Made by a program: the position numbers and the translations under genes
Source of the DNA: VXNE01 sp965200505
Lineage (GTDB): Bacteria; Pseudomonadota; Gammaproteobacteria; Pseudomonadales; Azotimanducaceae
DNA length: 64,000 nt
Direction of reading: 5' to 3'
NCBI GenBank assembly: GCA_965200505.1
Contig: OZ241343.1
Span: 2,542,001-2,606,000 of the forward strand
Notes under the pieces: generated by a model
What the model was told of the DNA's origin: nothing
Database searches by the model: none
Seen by the model: only the letters and a program-made list of their open reading frames with translations
In this document: positions 41,670 through 50,836 of the stretch, in pieces
Layout of the letters: each line of letters opens with the position of its first letter
How positions within the stretch are numbered: the stretch's first letter is position 1

Positions 41670-43918
41670 CCAGCGCCCACGGCGCGGGCGGCGCCACGCG
41701 GCCGCCGCGACGGGCGCTCCGATGCATCACCGGCGCGGCCCTCGGCTTGGTGCTCGGTTGCGACGCCCCATCGGCGCCTGAACCACGGCCCGCCGCCGTG
41801 ACGGACGCGCAGTATGTCGGGGCCGCCGCCTGCGGCGTGTGCCACACCGAAGCGCATGAGGCTTGGGCGGATTCGCACCACGCCTTGGCCATGCAGGAAG
41901 CGACGGATGCCACCGTGCTCGGCGACTTCCGCGGCGCCGCGTTCGAGGCCGGCGGGGCCGTCACGCGCTTCACCCGCGATGGCGCCGCGTTCGTCGTGGA
42001 GACCGATGACGCCGACGGCGCCCGGTACACCTACCCAGTGGTCTTCACATTCGGCGTGAGCCCGCTGCAGCAATACTTGATCGAAGTGGCCCCGGGCCGC
42101 CTGCAGGCCCTCGGCATCGCTTGGGATGCCCGCCCAGACGGGCAGCGTTGGTTCCACCTCTACCCAGACTCCGCCGGGCGCCACGCCGACGTGCTGCACT
42201 GGACGAAGCCCAGCCAAAACTGGAACGCCATGTGCGCGGACTGCCACTCCACCGGCGTACGGAAGGGCTACGACGCGGCCACCGGCACGTTCAGCACCAC
42301 CTACGCCGAGATCAACGTGGGCTGCGAGGCGTGCCACGGCCCGGGCTCGCGGCACGTCGAGGCGCCAGCCACACCCTACGGCGCCGCGGCCGGTTCGATC
42401 GACACCTGCGCCCCCTGCCACAGCCGCCGAGCCCAAATCGCCGAAGGCTTCCAGCCCGGCAAACCGTGGCTCGACTTCTACCTCCCAGCGCCAGTGGCGC
42501 CGCCGCTCTACCATGCCGATGGCCAGATTCTCGAAGAGGTGTATGTGCATGGCTCGTTCCTGCAGAGCCGCATGCACCAACAAGGCGTGACCTGCACGGA
42601 TTGCCATGACGCCCATTCCGGGCGCCTCGTGCTCGAGGGCAACGCGCTGTGCGCCCAATGCCACTCCCCCACCCCGCCACCGCGTTTCCCGACACTCGCG
42701 GCGCGCGCCAAACCGTACGACCACCCGGACCATCACTTCCACGCGGCCGCCAACTGCGTGGACTGCCACATGCCGAGCCGCACCTACATGGGCGTGGACG
42801 AGCGCCGCGACCACAGTTTCCGCGTGCCGCGCCCCGATCTGTCACTCGCCTACGGCACACCCAACGCCTGCAATGGCTGCCACCAAGATCGGGACGCTGC
42901 TTGGGCGGACGCGGCGATTCACCGGCACACCCCCGGCCACCCCACCCCCGGTGCCGCCGATGTGCTCGCGCTCACCACCAGCGGCCATTTCGATGCCGAA
43001 CCACGGCTCTCCGCCGCGGCGCAAGACGCGAGCCTGCCGGCCATCGTCCGCCGCAGCGCCCTGCTCGCCCTCGGCATCCATGAGTTCGGGCGCTCGCAGG
43101 ACGCCATCGCCGCCAGCTTGCGAGATGCCGCCCCCCTCGTTCGCCTCGGCGCCTTGGAGCATCTCGCGCGGCTGCCGGAGGCGGCCCGCTTCGGCGCCGC
43201 ATTGCGCCTGCTCAAGGATCCATTGAAGGCCGTGCGCGTCGCCGCGGCCCCGGCCGCTGCACCCTATCTCGCCCAAGCCATCGCGCCGGCGGAACGCGAG
43301 CTCATTGAGGCCGCGCTGAGCGAGTACCGGGCGACGCTCGCCCTCAATGCCAACCGCGCCGAAGCGCACACGAACCGGGCCAGCCTCTTCACGGCGCTGG
43401 ACGACCCAGAGGGCGCCGCCGCGGCCCTCGCCCAAGCCCTCGCCCTTGAGCCAAATTGGATACCCGCGCTGGTGAACCTGGCGGACCTGCACCGTGCAAC
43501 CGACCGTGACGTCGAGGGCGGCGCACTGCTGGCGCGGGCCGCGGCGCTGGAGCCGGCAAGCGCCGACGCGGCCTACGCCTATGGCCTCTGGTTCATCCGC
43601 CAAGGCCAGCCGGCGCGGGGCTTGGAGCAGTTGCGGCGCGCCCGGGAATTGGCCCCGCAGCATCTACGCAACGCCTATGTGCTGGCGCTCGCGCTCAACG
43701 CGGCCGGCGAATCCGACCAGGCCATTGCCGAGCTGGAAGGCGCCGTCGAGCGCTTGGGTGGCCACCGCGCACTGCTGGTCGGCCTCGCCACCTTCCACCG
43801 CGAACGCGGCGAGTTGACGGCCGCGCTCGCCTACGCCCGGCGCCTGCACGACACCTTCGGCGACGCCTATGCCGGGCTGGTGGCGGAACTGACGGCGACC
43901 ACGCCGGCCAACGAGTGA
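41666..43918 (+). CDS. Eight-haem c-type cytochrome lipoprotein with HEAT/TPR tail
   Basis: The 750-residue protein has a lipoprotein signal (LGLVLGC, Cys32), then eight CxxCH haem motifs: CGVCH, CADCH, CEACH, CAPCH, CTDCH, CAQCH, CVDCH and CNGCH. The C-terminal 350 residues are HEAT-like (IVRRSALLALGIHE) and then TPR repeats (AEAHTNRASLFTALDD, ALEPNWIPALVNLADL). The layout resembles doubled CxxCH/TPR proteins related to NrfA-like and octahaem cytochromes, probably periplasmic and outer- or inner-membrane-anchored. The partner and electron acceptor are unknown. GTG at 41666 overlaps ppk2, an unusual pairing. Confidence 0.88.
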   Translation: MTSAHGAGGATRPPRRALRCITGAALGLVLGCDAPSAPEPRPAAVTDAQYVGAAACGVCHTEAHEAWADSHHALAMQEATDATVLGDFRGAAFEAGGAVTRFTRDGAAFVVETDDADGARYTYPVVFTFGVSPLQQYLIEVAPGRLQALGIAWDARPDGQRWFHLYPDSAGRHADVLHWTKPSQNWNAMCADCHSTGVRKGYDAATGTFSTTYAEINVGCEACHGPGSRHVEAPATPYGAAAGSIDTCAPCHSRRAQIAEGFQPGKPWLDFYLPAPVAPPLYHADGQILEEVYVHGSFLQSRMHQQGVTCTDCHDAHSGRLVLEGNALCAQCHSPTPPPRFPTLAARAKPYDHPDHHFHAAANCVDCHMPSRTYMGVDERRDHSFRVPRPDLSLAYGTPNACNGCHQDRDAAWADAAIHRHTPGHPTPGAADVLALTTSGHFDAEPRLSAAAQDASLPAIVRRSALLALGIHEFGRSQDAIAASLRDAAPLVRLGALEHLARLPEAARFGAALRLLKDPLKAVRVAAAPAAAPYLAQAIAPAERELIEAALSEYRATLALNANRAEAHTNRASLFTALDDPEGAAAALAQALALEPNWIPALVNLADLHRATDRDVEGGALLARAAALEPASADAAYAYGLWFIRQGQPARGLEQLRRARELAPQHLRNAYVLALALNAAGESDQAIAELEGAVERLGGHRALLVGLATFHRERGELTAALAYARRLHDTFGDAYAGLVAELTATTPANE

Positions 43919-43978
43919 CGCCCGCACTCATGGCGCTCGGCTTCGTCACAGGCCGCGCAACGGCTACAATCCACACCC

Positions 43979-44854
43979 ATGCTGAAGGGCGGCCCCACTT
44001 CCCACGTTTACTTCTCGCAGCGTCTGCGGCTCCACTACGTCGATTGGGGCAACGCCGACGCACCGCCATTGCTGCTCGTGCATGGCGGGCGCGACCACTG
44101 CCGCAACTGGGATTGGGTGGCGCAGGACTTGAGCGCGGACTACCACATCATCGCGCCCGATCTGCGCGGCCATGGGGATTCGCAGTGGATGGTGGGCGGC
44201 GGCTACCACCACATCGACTACGTTTACGACATCGCCCAGCTCCTGCATCAAACGAAAATGACGCCGGCCACCGTCATCGGCCATTCCCTGGGCGGCTCCG
44301 TGTCGCTGGCGTACGCCGGGCTCTATCCGGAGACAGTGCGGAAGCTCGTCTCCATCGAGGGGATGGGGCCGCCGCCGAGCATCACCCAAGGCCGCGACAC
44401 TTGGGCGGTGGACGCCCGCCTCGGGGATTGGGTGAACAACCTGCGCCAGCTATCCGGGCGCCTGCCGCGCCGCTACCCGACCTTGGAAGAAGCCTTCCAA
44501 CGGATGCAGACGGAGAACCCGCACCTCTCGGAGGACCAAGCCCGCCACCTCACCATCCACGGCAGCAACCAGAACGAGGACGGCACCTATAGCTGGAAGT
44601 TCGACAACTACGTGCGGGCCTTTCCGCCCATTGGCTTGAGCCCGAACCAAACCGCCGCGCTCTACGGGCGGATCAACTGCCCGACGCTCTTGATCCACGG
44701 CACCGAGTCCTGGGCGTCCGACCCGGAGGAAGACGGCCGCACCGCGCCGTTCAAGGATGTGCGGGTGGCCGGCATCGAGAACGCCGGCCATTGGGCGCAC
44801 CACGACCAACTGGACGTGTTCCTGAACATCGTGCGGAGCTTCCTCGCCGGGTGA
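43979..44854 (+). CDS. Alpha/beta-hydrolase fold enzyme
   Basis: The 291-residue protein has the alpha/beta hydrolase core: LLLVHGGRDHCRNWD (oxyanion region), PDLRGHGDSQW, the nucleophile elbow GHSLGGSVSLA and a late catalytic-histidine candidate in NAGHWAHHDQ. These enzymes hydrolyse esters, lactones or related bonds; the substrate is not predictable here. ATG at 43979 follows an AT-containing spacer. It overlaps the next gene's GTG start by 4 bp (GTGA). Confidence 0.88.
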   Translation: MLKGGPTSHVYFSQRLRLHYVDWGNADAPPLLLVHGGRDHCRNWDWVAQDLSADYHIIAPDLRGHGDSQWMVGGGYHHIDYVYDIAQLLHQTKMTPATVIGHSLGGSVSLAYAGLYPETVRKLVSIEGMGPPPSITQGRDTWAVDARLGDWVNNLRQLSGRLPRRYPTLEEAFQRMQTENPHLSEDQARHLTIHGSNQNEDGTYSWKFDNYVRAFPPIGLSPNQTAALYGRINCPTLLIHGTESWASDPEEDGRTAPFKDVRVAGIENAGHWAHHDQLDVFLNIVRSFLAG

Positions 44855-45948
44855 CGAACGCCACCGTTCGGGCGCTGCACGATGGCCCGCACCGGGGCGT
44901 CCTCCACATCACCGGCGGCGGCGCCGGCTTGCTCTCGACGCTGCTGGGCGTACCCGGCGCCTCCGCCACCGTGCTCGATGCCGCGGTGCCCTATTCGGCG
45001 GACGCGCTCGCCGAGCAGCTGGGCGCGGCGCCCGAACAATCATGCAGCGCGGCCACGGCGCGAGACTTGGCGATGGGTGCCTACGTTCGGGCGCAGGCGT
45101 TGGGCGCCGGCGAGCATGGCTTCGGCTTCGGCCTGACGGCAAGCCTCGCCACCTTGCGCCGGAAACGCGGCGAACACCGCGCCCACTTTGCGTTGCAGAC
45201 CGGCGGCGCCACGCACACTTGGTCGCTTACCCTCGCCAAGGGCGCCCGCGAGCGAAGCGAGGAGGAACGCCTGGTGGCGGACGCGGCGCTGGCTGCATTG
45301 GCCGAGGTGTTGGTCGGCCGTTCCCAGCTGCCGGCGCTGCGGCCGGACGAAACGCTCTCGCACAGCGTGGCCCGCGCCGATGCGGATTTGCAGGCGCTCT
45401 TGGCCGGGCAACGCGACGCCGTCGGCGTGGGCCGCCCTCGGGCCGTCTTCCCCGGCGCCTTCAACCCGCTGCATGACGGCCACCGGCAGATGGCGGCCCT
45501 CGCCGGCACCCGCCTGAACGCCGCGGTTGCGTTTGAAATCTGCATCCGCAACGTCGATAAGCCACCGCTCAACTTCCACGACATGGTGAGCCGCCGCAAA
45601 CAGTTCGGCCGCGAACCGCCGTGGTTCACCAACGCAGCCACCTTCGTGGAGAAGGCGCGGCTGTTCGCGCCGGTGTGGTTCGTGGTCGGCGCGGACACGC
45701 TGAGCCGCATCGCGGACCCGAAGTACTACCGAACCGGCGGCTTGGCCGAGGCGGTGGCTGAACTCGCCGGGTTGGGCTGCCGCTTTCTGGTGTTCGGACG
45801 CGCCAAAGCAGGACGTTTCGTCACGTTGGAAGACTTGGCGCTGCCACTGGCGCTGGGCGCACTGTGCGAAGGCGTGGGCGAGGCGGAATACCGCTGCGAT
45901 ATCTCCTCCACGGCGTTGCGCGCCGGCGGCGCCTCACTGGCCCTCTAG
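44851..45948 (+). CDS. CinA-C (PncC-like) and nucleotidyltransferase (NadD-like) fusion
   Basis: The N-terminal 170 residues resemble the CinA C-terminal/NMN-deamidase fold (ITGGGAGLLSTLLGVPGAS, VPYSADALAEQLG, SAATARDLAMGAYVRAQ). From about 190 an HxGH cytidylyl/adenylyltransferase domain follows, with FPGAFNPLHDGHRQM carrying HDGH and the later SSTALR that matches the ISSTxIR motif. Together they suggest NAD-cofactor salvage or repair (deamidated NMN and its adenylation), which is inference. The GTG start at 44851 gives 365 residues. It overlaps the convergent glycosylase gene by 15 bp. Confidence 0.8.
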   Translation: MTNATVRALHDGPHRGVLHITGGGAGLLSTLLGVPGASATVLDAAVPYSADALAEQLGAAPEQSCSAATARDLAMGAYVRAQALGAGEHGFGFGLTASLATLRRKRGEHRAHFALQTGGATHTWSLTLAKGARERSEEERLVADAALAALAEVLVGRSQLPALRPDETLSHSVARADADLQALLAGQRDAVGVGRPRAVFPGAFNPLHDGHRQMAALAGTRLNAAVAFEICIRNVDKPPLNFHDMVSRRKQFGREPPWFTNAATFVEKARLFAPVWFVVGADTLSRIADPKYYRTGGLAEAVAELAGLGCRFLVFGRAKAGRFVTLEDLALPLALGALCEGVGEAEYRCDISSTALRAGGASLAL

Positions 45949-46824
45949 CTCCTCGATCCTCTTCGGCCAGGTTTCCTTCAGGAGCTTGGAGAGTGAGCGA
46001 TCCGCCAAGATGCGCCCGCCCGTCTGGCAGCGGGCGCAATAGTTGCTCTCGTTCTCCGCATGGACGATGCGTTGAATCGGCGCACCGCACACCGGGCAGG
46101 GCTGGCGGAACTTGCCGTGGGCGGCCATTTCGTCGTGAAACGCCGTCACCTTGGCGGGAAAGCCGGTGCCGGCCTTCGCGTTCAAGATGCGCGTCCAATC
46201 CGTCAACGTGTCGCGGCAGGCGTGGTAGAGGCGCTCGATCTCCGCGTCGCCCATGTCCGCCGGGCGCTTGAAGGGCGACAGCCCGGCGTGCAGCAGAATC
46301 TCGTCGGAATAGGCATTGCCGATGCCGGCGAACACGCGCTGATCCGTGAGCGTCCGCTTCAAGGTGTGGCGCGTCGCCCGCAATCGCTCGGCGAAGGCGG
46401 GCAGCTCGATCTCCAGCACTTCGAGCCCGCCCGGGTCGAGGGCCGCCAGTGCGGCGTCACCGGCCGCCAAGCGCAGGGCGGCGCGTTTCTTCTTGCTCGC
46501 CTCGGTGAGGATGAGGGTGCCGGAAGAAAAGTCGAAGGCGGCGAGGCCCACGCGCTTCGGCACCGCGGCGCCCGCGTCCCGCCATCGCAAGCGCCCGGCA
46601 ATCATCAAGTGGATGACGATGAAGAGCCGCCCTTCGAGTTCGATGACGAGCTGCTTGGCGAGCCGGCGCACCCCGGCCACGACGCGGCCGCGGGCCTCTG
46701 CCACGGTTGGCGTCACCGAGCGCAGCACGAACGGGCTCGCGATGCGGATGTCGTCGAGACGGGCGCCGACGATGCGGCTATCGAGGCGTTCCAGATAAAC
46801 CGTGAGGTCCGGAAGTTCCGGCAT
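45934..46824 (-). CDS. Fpg/Nei-family DNA glycosylase
   Basis: The 296-residue base-excision repair enzyme begins MPELPDLTVY. The catalytic Pro2 and Glu3 are present, but the usual Glu6 is Asp. The H2TH region RVFAGIGNAYSDEILLHAGL and a zinc finger (CPVCGAPI...CARCQTGG) are intact. It probably removes oxidised or ring-opened bases. The short PELPD start and C-terminal RSLSKLLKETWP differ from typical MutM, so it may be a Nei-like or plant/actinobacterial-type paralogue. ATG at 46824. Confidence 0.88.
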   Translation of the reverse strand: MPELPDLTVYLERLDSRIVGARLDDIRIASPFVLRSVTPTVAEARGRVVAGVRRLAKQLVIELEGRLFIVIHLMIAGRLRWRDAGAAVPKRVGLAAFDFSSGTLILTEASKKKRAALRLAAGDAALAALDPGGLEVLEIELPAFAERLRATRHTLKRTLTDQRVFAGIGNAYSDEILLHAGLSPFKRPADMGDAEIERLYHACRDTLTDWTRILNAKAGTGFPAKVTAFHDEMAAHGKFRQPCPVCGAPIQRIVHAENESNYCARCQTGGRILADRSLSKLLKETWPKRIEELEGQ

Positions 46825-46907
46825 GGCTCACTCCCTCAAGGCACCGGCATTGTGAGCCGGATTTCCACGGCCACCAGCAAGCCGCGCGCCTGCCGCGAGC
46901 GCCACGT

Positions 46908-48275
46908 TCAAGCGTATCGCCGCCGCAGCCGCGCCAGCGCCCGCCAACGGCGCGACCGAAAGCGGCGCACCAACATCACGCTCTTCACCACATAGTCGCC
47001 GATGAGGGTGGCGTAAATCCAGAACACCGAGAGTTCGAAGAGAACGCACAGCGCCGCCAGGCCGCAACGCACGCCGATGAGGCCGACGCAGGTGGCGATG
47101 AGCGGCGAGCGCGTGTCTCCGGCGCCGCGCAGGCTGCCGCCGATGGCGAACTCGATGGCAAGCAGTGGCATCGCCGCGGCGAACAGCCATGTCATCCACA
47201 CGGTGTAGCGCACGGTGAGGGGCTCGTCGCCGAGGAAGAACACGGCCATCGGCTCCGCGAACACCGCCACGACCAAGGCCACGCTGGCCATCATCAGCAT
47301 GGCGTAGCGCATCGAGCGCCAGCCGCTGGCCACGGCTTGGTCGAAGTCGTTCGCGCCAACGTGCTGCCCCACCAAGGTGGCGCCGGCGATGGAAAAGCCG
47401 AAGCCCGCCACCATGCAAACCATCAAAAGATTGGCGCCGACGCTGTAGGCCGCGAACGCCTCGGTGCCGTAGTAGTTGCCGATCAACATCATGAAGGCGA
47501 AGAAGCCGATCTGAAACACGACCATTTCGACGCCGGCCGGATAGCCGACGTTCAACAACCGGCGGAGCCGCTCGCCGCGCCACCATCCACCCGTCACGTA
47601 TTTCACGACGAGCACCTGTTTCGCCCACATGACCACGAGCGCGACGCCGCCCAGTGCGAACGAGATGCCGGCGGCCAGCGCCGCCCCGCCGACGCCCATC
47701 GCCGGCAAGCCCCAAGCGCCGAAGATGAAGCCGTACAGCAAGGGGATGTTGACGACGTTGACGCCAATGCCCACCCACAGCGGTGTCCAAGCGTCCCCGG
47801 CGGCCCGCAGCGCGGCGCCCAAGATGAAGTTCATGGCGAAGGCGACATTGAAGATGGACAACCAGCGGATGTTGTCCGCGGCCAGCTCCACGGTGCGGGC
47901 ATCCAGCCCGAAGATGGACGCCACCGCACCGGCGTACAGCACACCCGGCACCGTCAACGCGAGGCCAAAGGCCATCGCCAGCACCAAGCTGGCCATCGTC
48001 ACGCGGCTGGCTTCCTGGTAATCCTCCGCGCCCCACGCCTGCGCGACCAACGCGGTGGTGCCGGCGCTGATGGCGATCATCACCGCCTGCAAGGCGAAGA
48101 AGACCCGTTGCCCGGCGCCCACCGCGGCCACCGCGTCTGCGCCCAGCTCGCCGACGAACTTCGTCTGCACCATCGCCACCACGGCATAGAGCGTGTTGCC
48201 GAGGATGGACGGCAACGCAAGCTGCATGATGCTGGGCCGTTCCCCCGGCGGGTTCGGCCCCAAGTTCAGTTTCAT
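46908..48275 (-). CDS. MATE family multidrug/metabolite efflux transporter
   Basis: The 455-residue protein has twelve hydrophobic segments in two homologous halves. Signatures include LALPSILGNTLYAVV, FVGELGADAVAAVGAGQRVFF, GAALRAAGDAWTPLWVG and the second-half GAGDTRSPLIATC. These match Na+ or H+-coupled MATE exporters. ATG at 48275. No regulator is adjacent, and the transported compound is unknown. Confidence 0.92.
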   Translation of the reverse strand: MKLNLGPNPPGERPSIMQLALPSILGNTLYAVVAMVQTKFVGELGADAVAAVGAGQRVFFALQAVMIAISAGTTALVAQAWGAEDYQEASRVTMASLVLAMAFGLALTVPGVLYAGAVASIFGLDARTVELAADNIRWLSIFNVAFAMNFILGAALRAAGDAWTPLWVGIGVNVVNIPLLYGFIFGAWGLPAMGVGGAALAAGISFALGGVALVVMWAKQVLVVKYVTGGWWRGERLRRLLNVGYPAGVEMVVFQIGFFAFMMLIGNYYGTEAFAAYSVGANLLMVCMVAGFGFSIAGATLVGQHVGANDFDQAVASGWRSMRYAMLMMASVALVVAVFAEPMAVFFLGDEPLTVRYTVWMTWLFAAAMPLLAIEFAIGGSLRGAGDTRSPLIATCVGLIGVRCGLAALCVLFELSVFWIYATLIGDYVVKSVMLVRRFRSRRWRALARLRRRYA

Positions 48276-48426
48276 GGTTTGGCGGCGTGGCGGCGCAGTG
48301 GTCTGCCCGAAGGCCTGCGCGACGGGGTAAGGATAGCCCGTCCCGTGTTAGACGGCCGGCGCACCCCGCATGGGGCAGTTCAGCTTGTCAAACGGCTGCC
48401 GGCGAGTGCTGGTCGTAGGTGCAGCG

Positions 48427-49752
48427 TTATTGCGGGCCGGTCGCCTCGCAAGCCGCCTGTATTCGTTGCCAATTCTGCAACTGCCGCTCCACGACTTCCT
48501 CGGAGACGCCGAAGTTCTCCGCCATTTTGCTCGGGTTCTTGCCATCGTGCTGCATCGAAAGCAATTCCTCGACAGGTGCCAGAAACTCTGCTGCGAACGC
48601 CCGGCCCGTTGCTTGGCGGGCAGCGTTGTGCAGGTCGTTGACGGCGGCGCGTTCCACGGGCGGATTCGCAACGGCATCGCCGATGGCGCGACAGAATGCG
48701 AAGAGCTCGCTTGCTTGACGGTGACGCGACGCGATGGTGCGCAAATGCACATGGGTCGCCTCGCCACGCGTCTCCACGATGGCACGCACACCGGAAACCG
48801 ATCCAGCGCTGGTGAACCGGGTCGCTTCCAGCCGCCCGGCCAGTGCGGAAACATTGAGTTGCTCCCCCACACCTATATTGAGCCGTTTCCGGGCCGCTCT
48901 CGCACAGCGATAGCCAGCGCACCAAGGCCATTCGCGCTGTCCGAGCTGGCGCACATCGGTCGTGGCGTGGCGCAAGTCGTCCAGACCCGGCAGCCGGGAA
49001 AGGCCCTCTGGTCGCGCCTCGGCCGCCCGCAGCCACGCCAGAGTGCCGTGTCGGGACACCCTATTGCCAAGCGAGGACAGCCCCGACAGCAGCTCCGCCA
49101 GCGGATCGCCACTGAACAATGCACCGGCATTGGCAATGAACTCAGCGTCCTCGTCGTCAATGAAGTATGGGTCCAGCCCCAACGCCCCCGCCGCCTCGCA
49201 GAACGCCGACTCTTCAGCGTCCTGCCGAGACGCCAGCACACGCTTCCAACGTAGCTGCAATCCAGAATCCCGTAACTCGGCTGCCGACAGCCGAGCCACC
49301 ACCTGTCGTAGGAAGTCCGTCAGCGCGGTTTCCGCTTCTGCCCGCGTCAGTCGTTCTTCGCCACCGTATGTGAAGCGAATGTCGGGACTCTCGTAGGCGG
49401 CCGGCAAGCAGCGGACGTCGAATCCCGAACCGTCGAATCCCAGCCGGACATCGGGCAGCGCATAGCCGCCACGGCCGTCCTTAAGCCGCAGTTCCGTATC
49501 GCGGTTGCCGAACAGCCGCCACCAGTTGAGTGCGATCTCCTCGGCGAGGGGATAGACGGAAACGGTGGCATGCCCGATGCGCCGGACGTTTCTGCGCTGG
49601 TCCGTCGTGCTGCGGCTCTTGCCGCGACGCCGCGGCTCTTCATACACGCAGGCGTTGTTGGCGCCGATGAGGATGCGCAGATCGGCGACGGTGGCTCGTT
49701 CCTCCGCCACCGCATTGGCACCCTCCGCCTGCCAATCGACTTGGAACCTCAT
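48427..49752 (-). CDS. ImmA/IrrE-like protein lacking a recognisable HExxH
   Basis: The 441-residue protein has a C-terminal region that resembles the ImmA/IrrE peptidase tail (RAFAAEFLAPVEELLSM, FGVSEEVVERQLQNW). Where HExxH should precede it, the sequence reads RQASELFAFCRAIGD, so the metallopeptidase site appears lost. The large N-terminal part (WWRLFGNRDTELRLKDGRGG, FTYGGEERLTRAEAETALTDFL) is not recognised. Its start is uncertain: ATG 49752 (MRFQVDW) follows a GGAGGAAG, while frames upstream remain open to 49914. No HTH partner is adjacent. Confidence 0.62.
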   Translation of the reverse strand: MRFQVDWQAEGANAVAEERATVADLRILIGANNACVYEEPRRRGKSRSTTDQRRNVRRIGHATVSVYPLAEEIALNWWRLFGNRDTELRLKDGRGGYALPDVRLGFDGSGFDVRCLPAAYESPDIRFTYGGEERLTRAEAETALTDFLRQVVARLSAAELRDSGLQLRWKRVLASRQDAEESAFCEAAGALGLDPYFIDDEDAEFIANAGALFSGDPLAELLSGLSSLGNRVSRHGTLAWLRAAEARPEGLSRLPGLDDLRHATTDVRQLGQREWPWCAGYRCARAARKRLNIGVGEQLNVSALAGRLEATRFTSAGSVSGVRAIVETRGEATHVHLRTIASRHRQASELFAFCRAIGDAVANPPVERAAVNDLHNAARQATGRAFAAEFLAPVEELLSMQHDGKNPSKMAENFGVSEEVVERQLQNWQRIQAACEATGPQ

Positions 49753-49969
49753 GTCAGCGCCGCTTCCTCCGCTCTTCGAGAGTGGCCACTTCATCAGGAG
49801 CGGCGGGCGTACGCGAGGGGCCTCTTCATGGGCGGATTCCTTCATCATGGGCGGAACCGTAGCCCATTGGCACGAAACCGGCAACCGTGCGCCCGACGTG
49901 TCCGGCTGGCCCACGGCACCCTACAGTACAATTCGAGCATTGGCCTTTAGGACATCGACGGAGCGGCGA

Positions 49970-50836
49970 ATGGAGCTTGGGAGAACTGGCGTCTGGTACT
50001 TCACGGAGGGGATGTCGGCGGTTGAGGCCGCGCAGGCGGCGCAGCGCATCGAGGCGCTTGGCTATGGGGCGCTGTGGATTCCGGAGACCATCGGGCGCCA
50101 TCCCTTCGCCCACGCCGCGTGGCTCTTGGCGAACACGGCGAAGCTGGTCGTGGCGACGGGCATCGCCTCCATCTATCACCGCGAGCCGGGCGTGACGTTG
50201 GCGGCGCAGCACACCTTGGCCGAGCAATCGGGCAACCGTTTCCTGCTTGGCCTTGGGGTGTCGCACAAGCCGATGGTGGAGGGTGTGCGCGGCCTCACCT
50301 ATGGCAAGCCGGTGGCCACCATGCGCGCTTACTTGGAGAAGATGGACACCGCCCCTTACATGGCGCCGAAGGGTGACGACACCCCGCCCCGCGTTATCGC
50401 CGCGTTGGGGCCGAAGATGTTGGAACTCGCGCGGGACGCCTGCCAAGGGGCGCACCCCTACTTCACGTCGCCGGAACACACCGCCATGGCGCGCCAGACC
50501 TTGGGGCCGGACCCATGGCTCTGCGTGGAACAGAAGGTGGTGCTGGAGGAGGACCCGGAGAACGCGCGGAAGGTGGCGCGGGCGACGGCGCAAACATACC
50601 TGCCGCTGCCGAACTACCGCAACAATTGGAAGCGCATGGGCATGACGGAAGCGGACTTGGCTGATGGCGGTTCCGATGCCTTCATCGACGCCACGTTTGC
50701 ATGGGGCGAGGCGGCGGCGATCAAGGCCCGCATCCAAGCACACCTGGACGCCGGCGCCTCCCATGTGTGCATCCAGCCCGTCCACCCGGACGGCTCGCGC
50801 ACCCTGCACTGGGAAGCCCTTGAGGCGCTGGCGTGA
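49970..50836 (+). CDS. LLM class F420/FMN-dependent oxidoreductase
   Basis: The 288-residue protein has the luciferase-like TIM-barrel pattern: GVWYFTEGMSAVEAAQAAQRIEALGYGALWIPE, ATGIASIYHREPG, NRFLLGLGVSHKPMVEG and the C-terminal HVCIQPV. It resembles the TIGR03620 family of F420-dependent oxidoreductases, common in actinobacteria but also found in marine proteobacteria. ATG at 49970 has GGAG six bases upstream; TACAAT at 49927-49932 is a possible -10. It overlaps the SDR gene's GTG (GTGA). Confidence 0.87.
   Translation: MELGRTGVWYFTEGMSAVEAAQAAQRIEALGYGALWIPETIGRHPFAHAAWLLANTAKLVVATGIASIYHREPGVTLAAQHTLAEQSGNRFLLGLGVSHKPMVEGVRGLTYGKPVATMRAYLEKMDTAPYMAPKGDDTPPRVIAALGPKMLELARDACQGAHPYFTSPEHTAMARQTLGPDPWLCVEQKVVLEEDPENARKVARATAQTYLPLPNYRNNWKRMGMTEADLADGGSDAFIDATFAWGEAAAIKARIQAHLDAGASHVCIQPVHPDGSRTLHWEALEALA

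Noticed and set aside
49753..49914. Upstream extension of the ImmA-like protein to 49914
   Set aside because: The added sequence is Pro/Arg-rich with no homology-like pattern; ATG 49752 has a purine-rich GGAGGAAG nearby, though the start remains uncertain.
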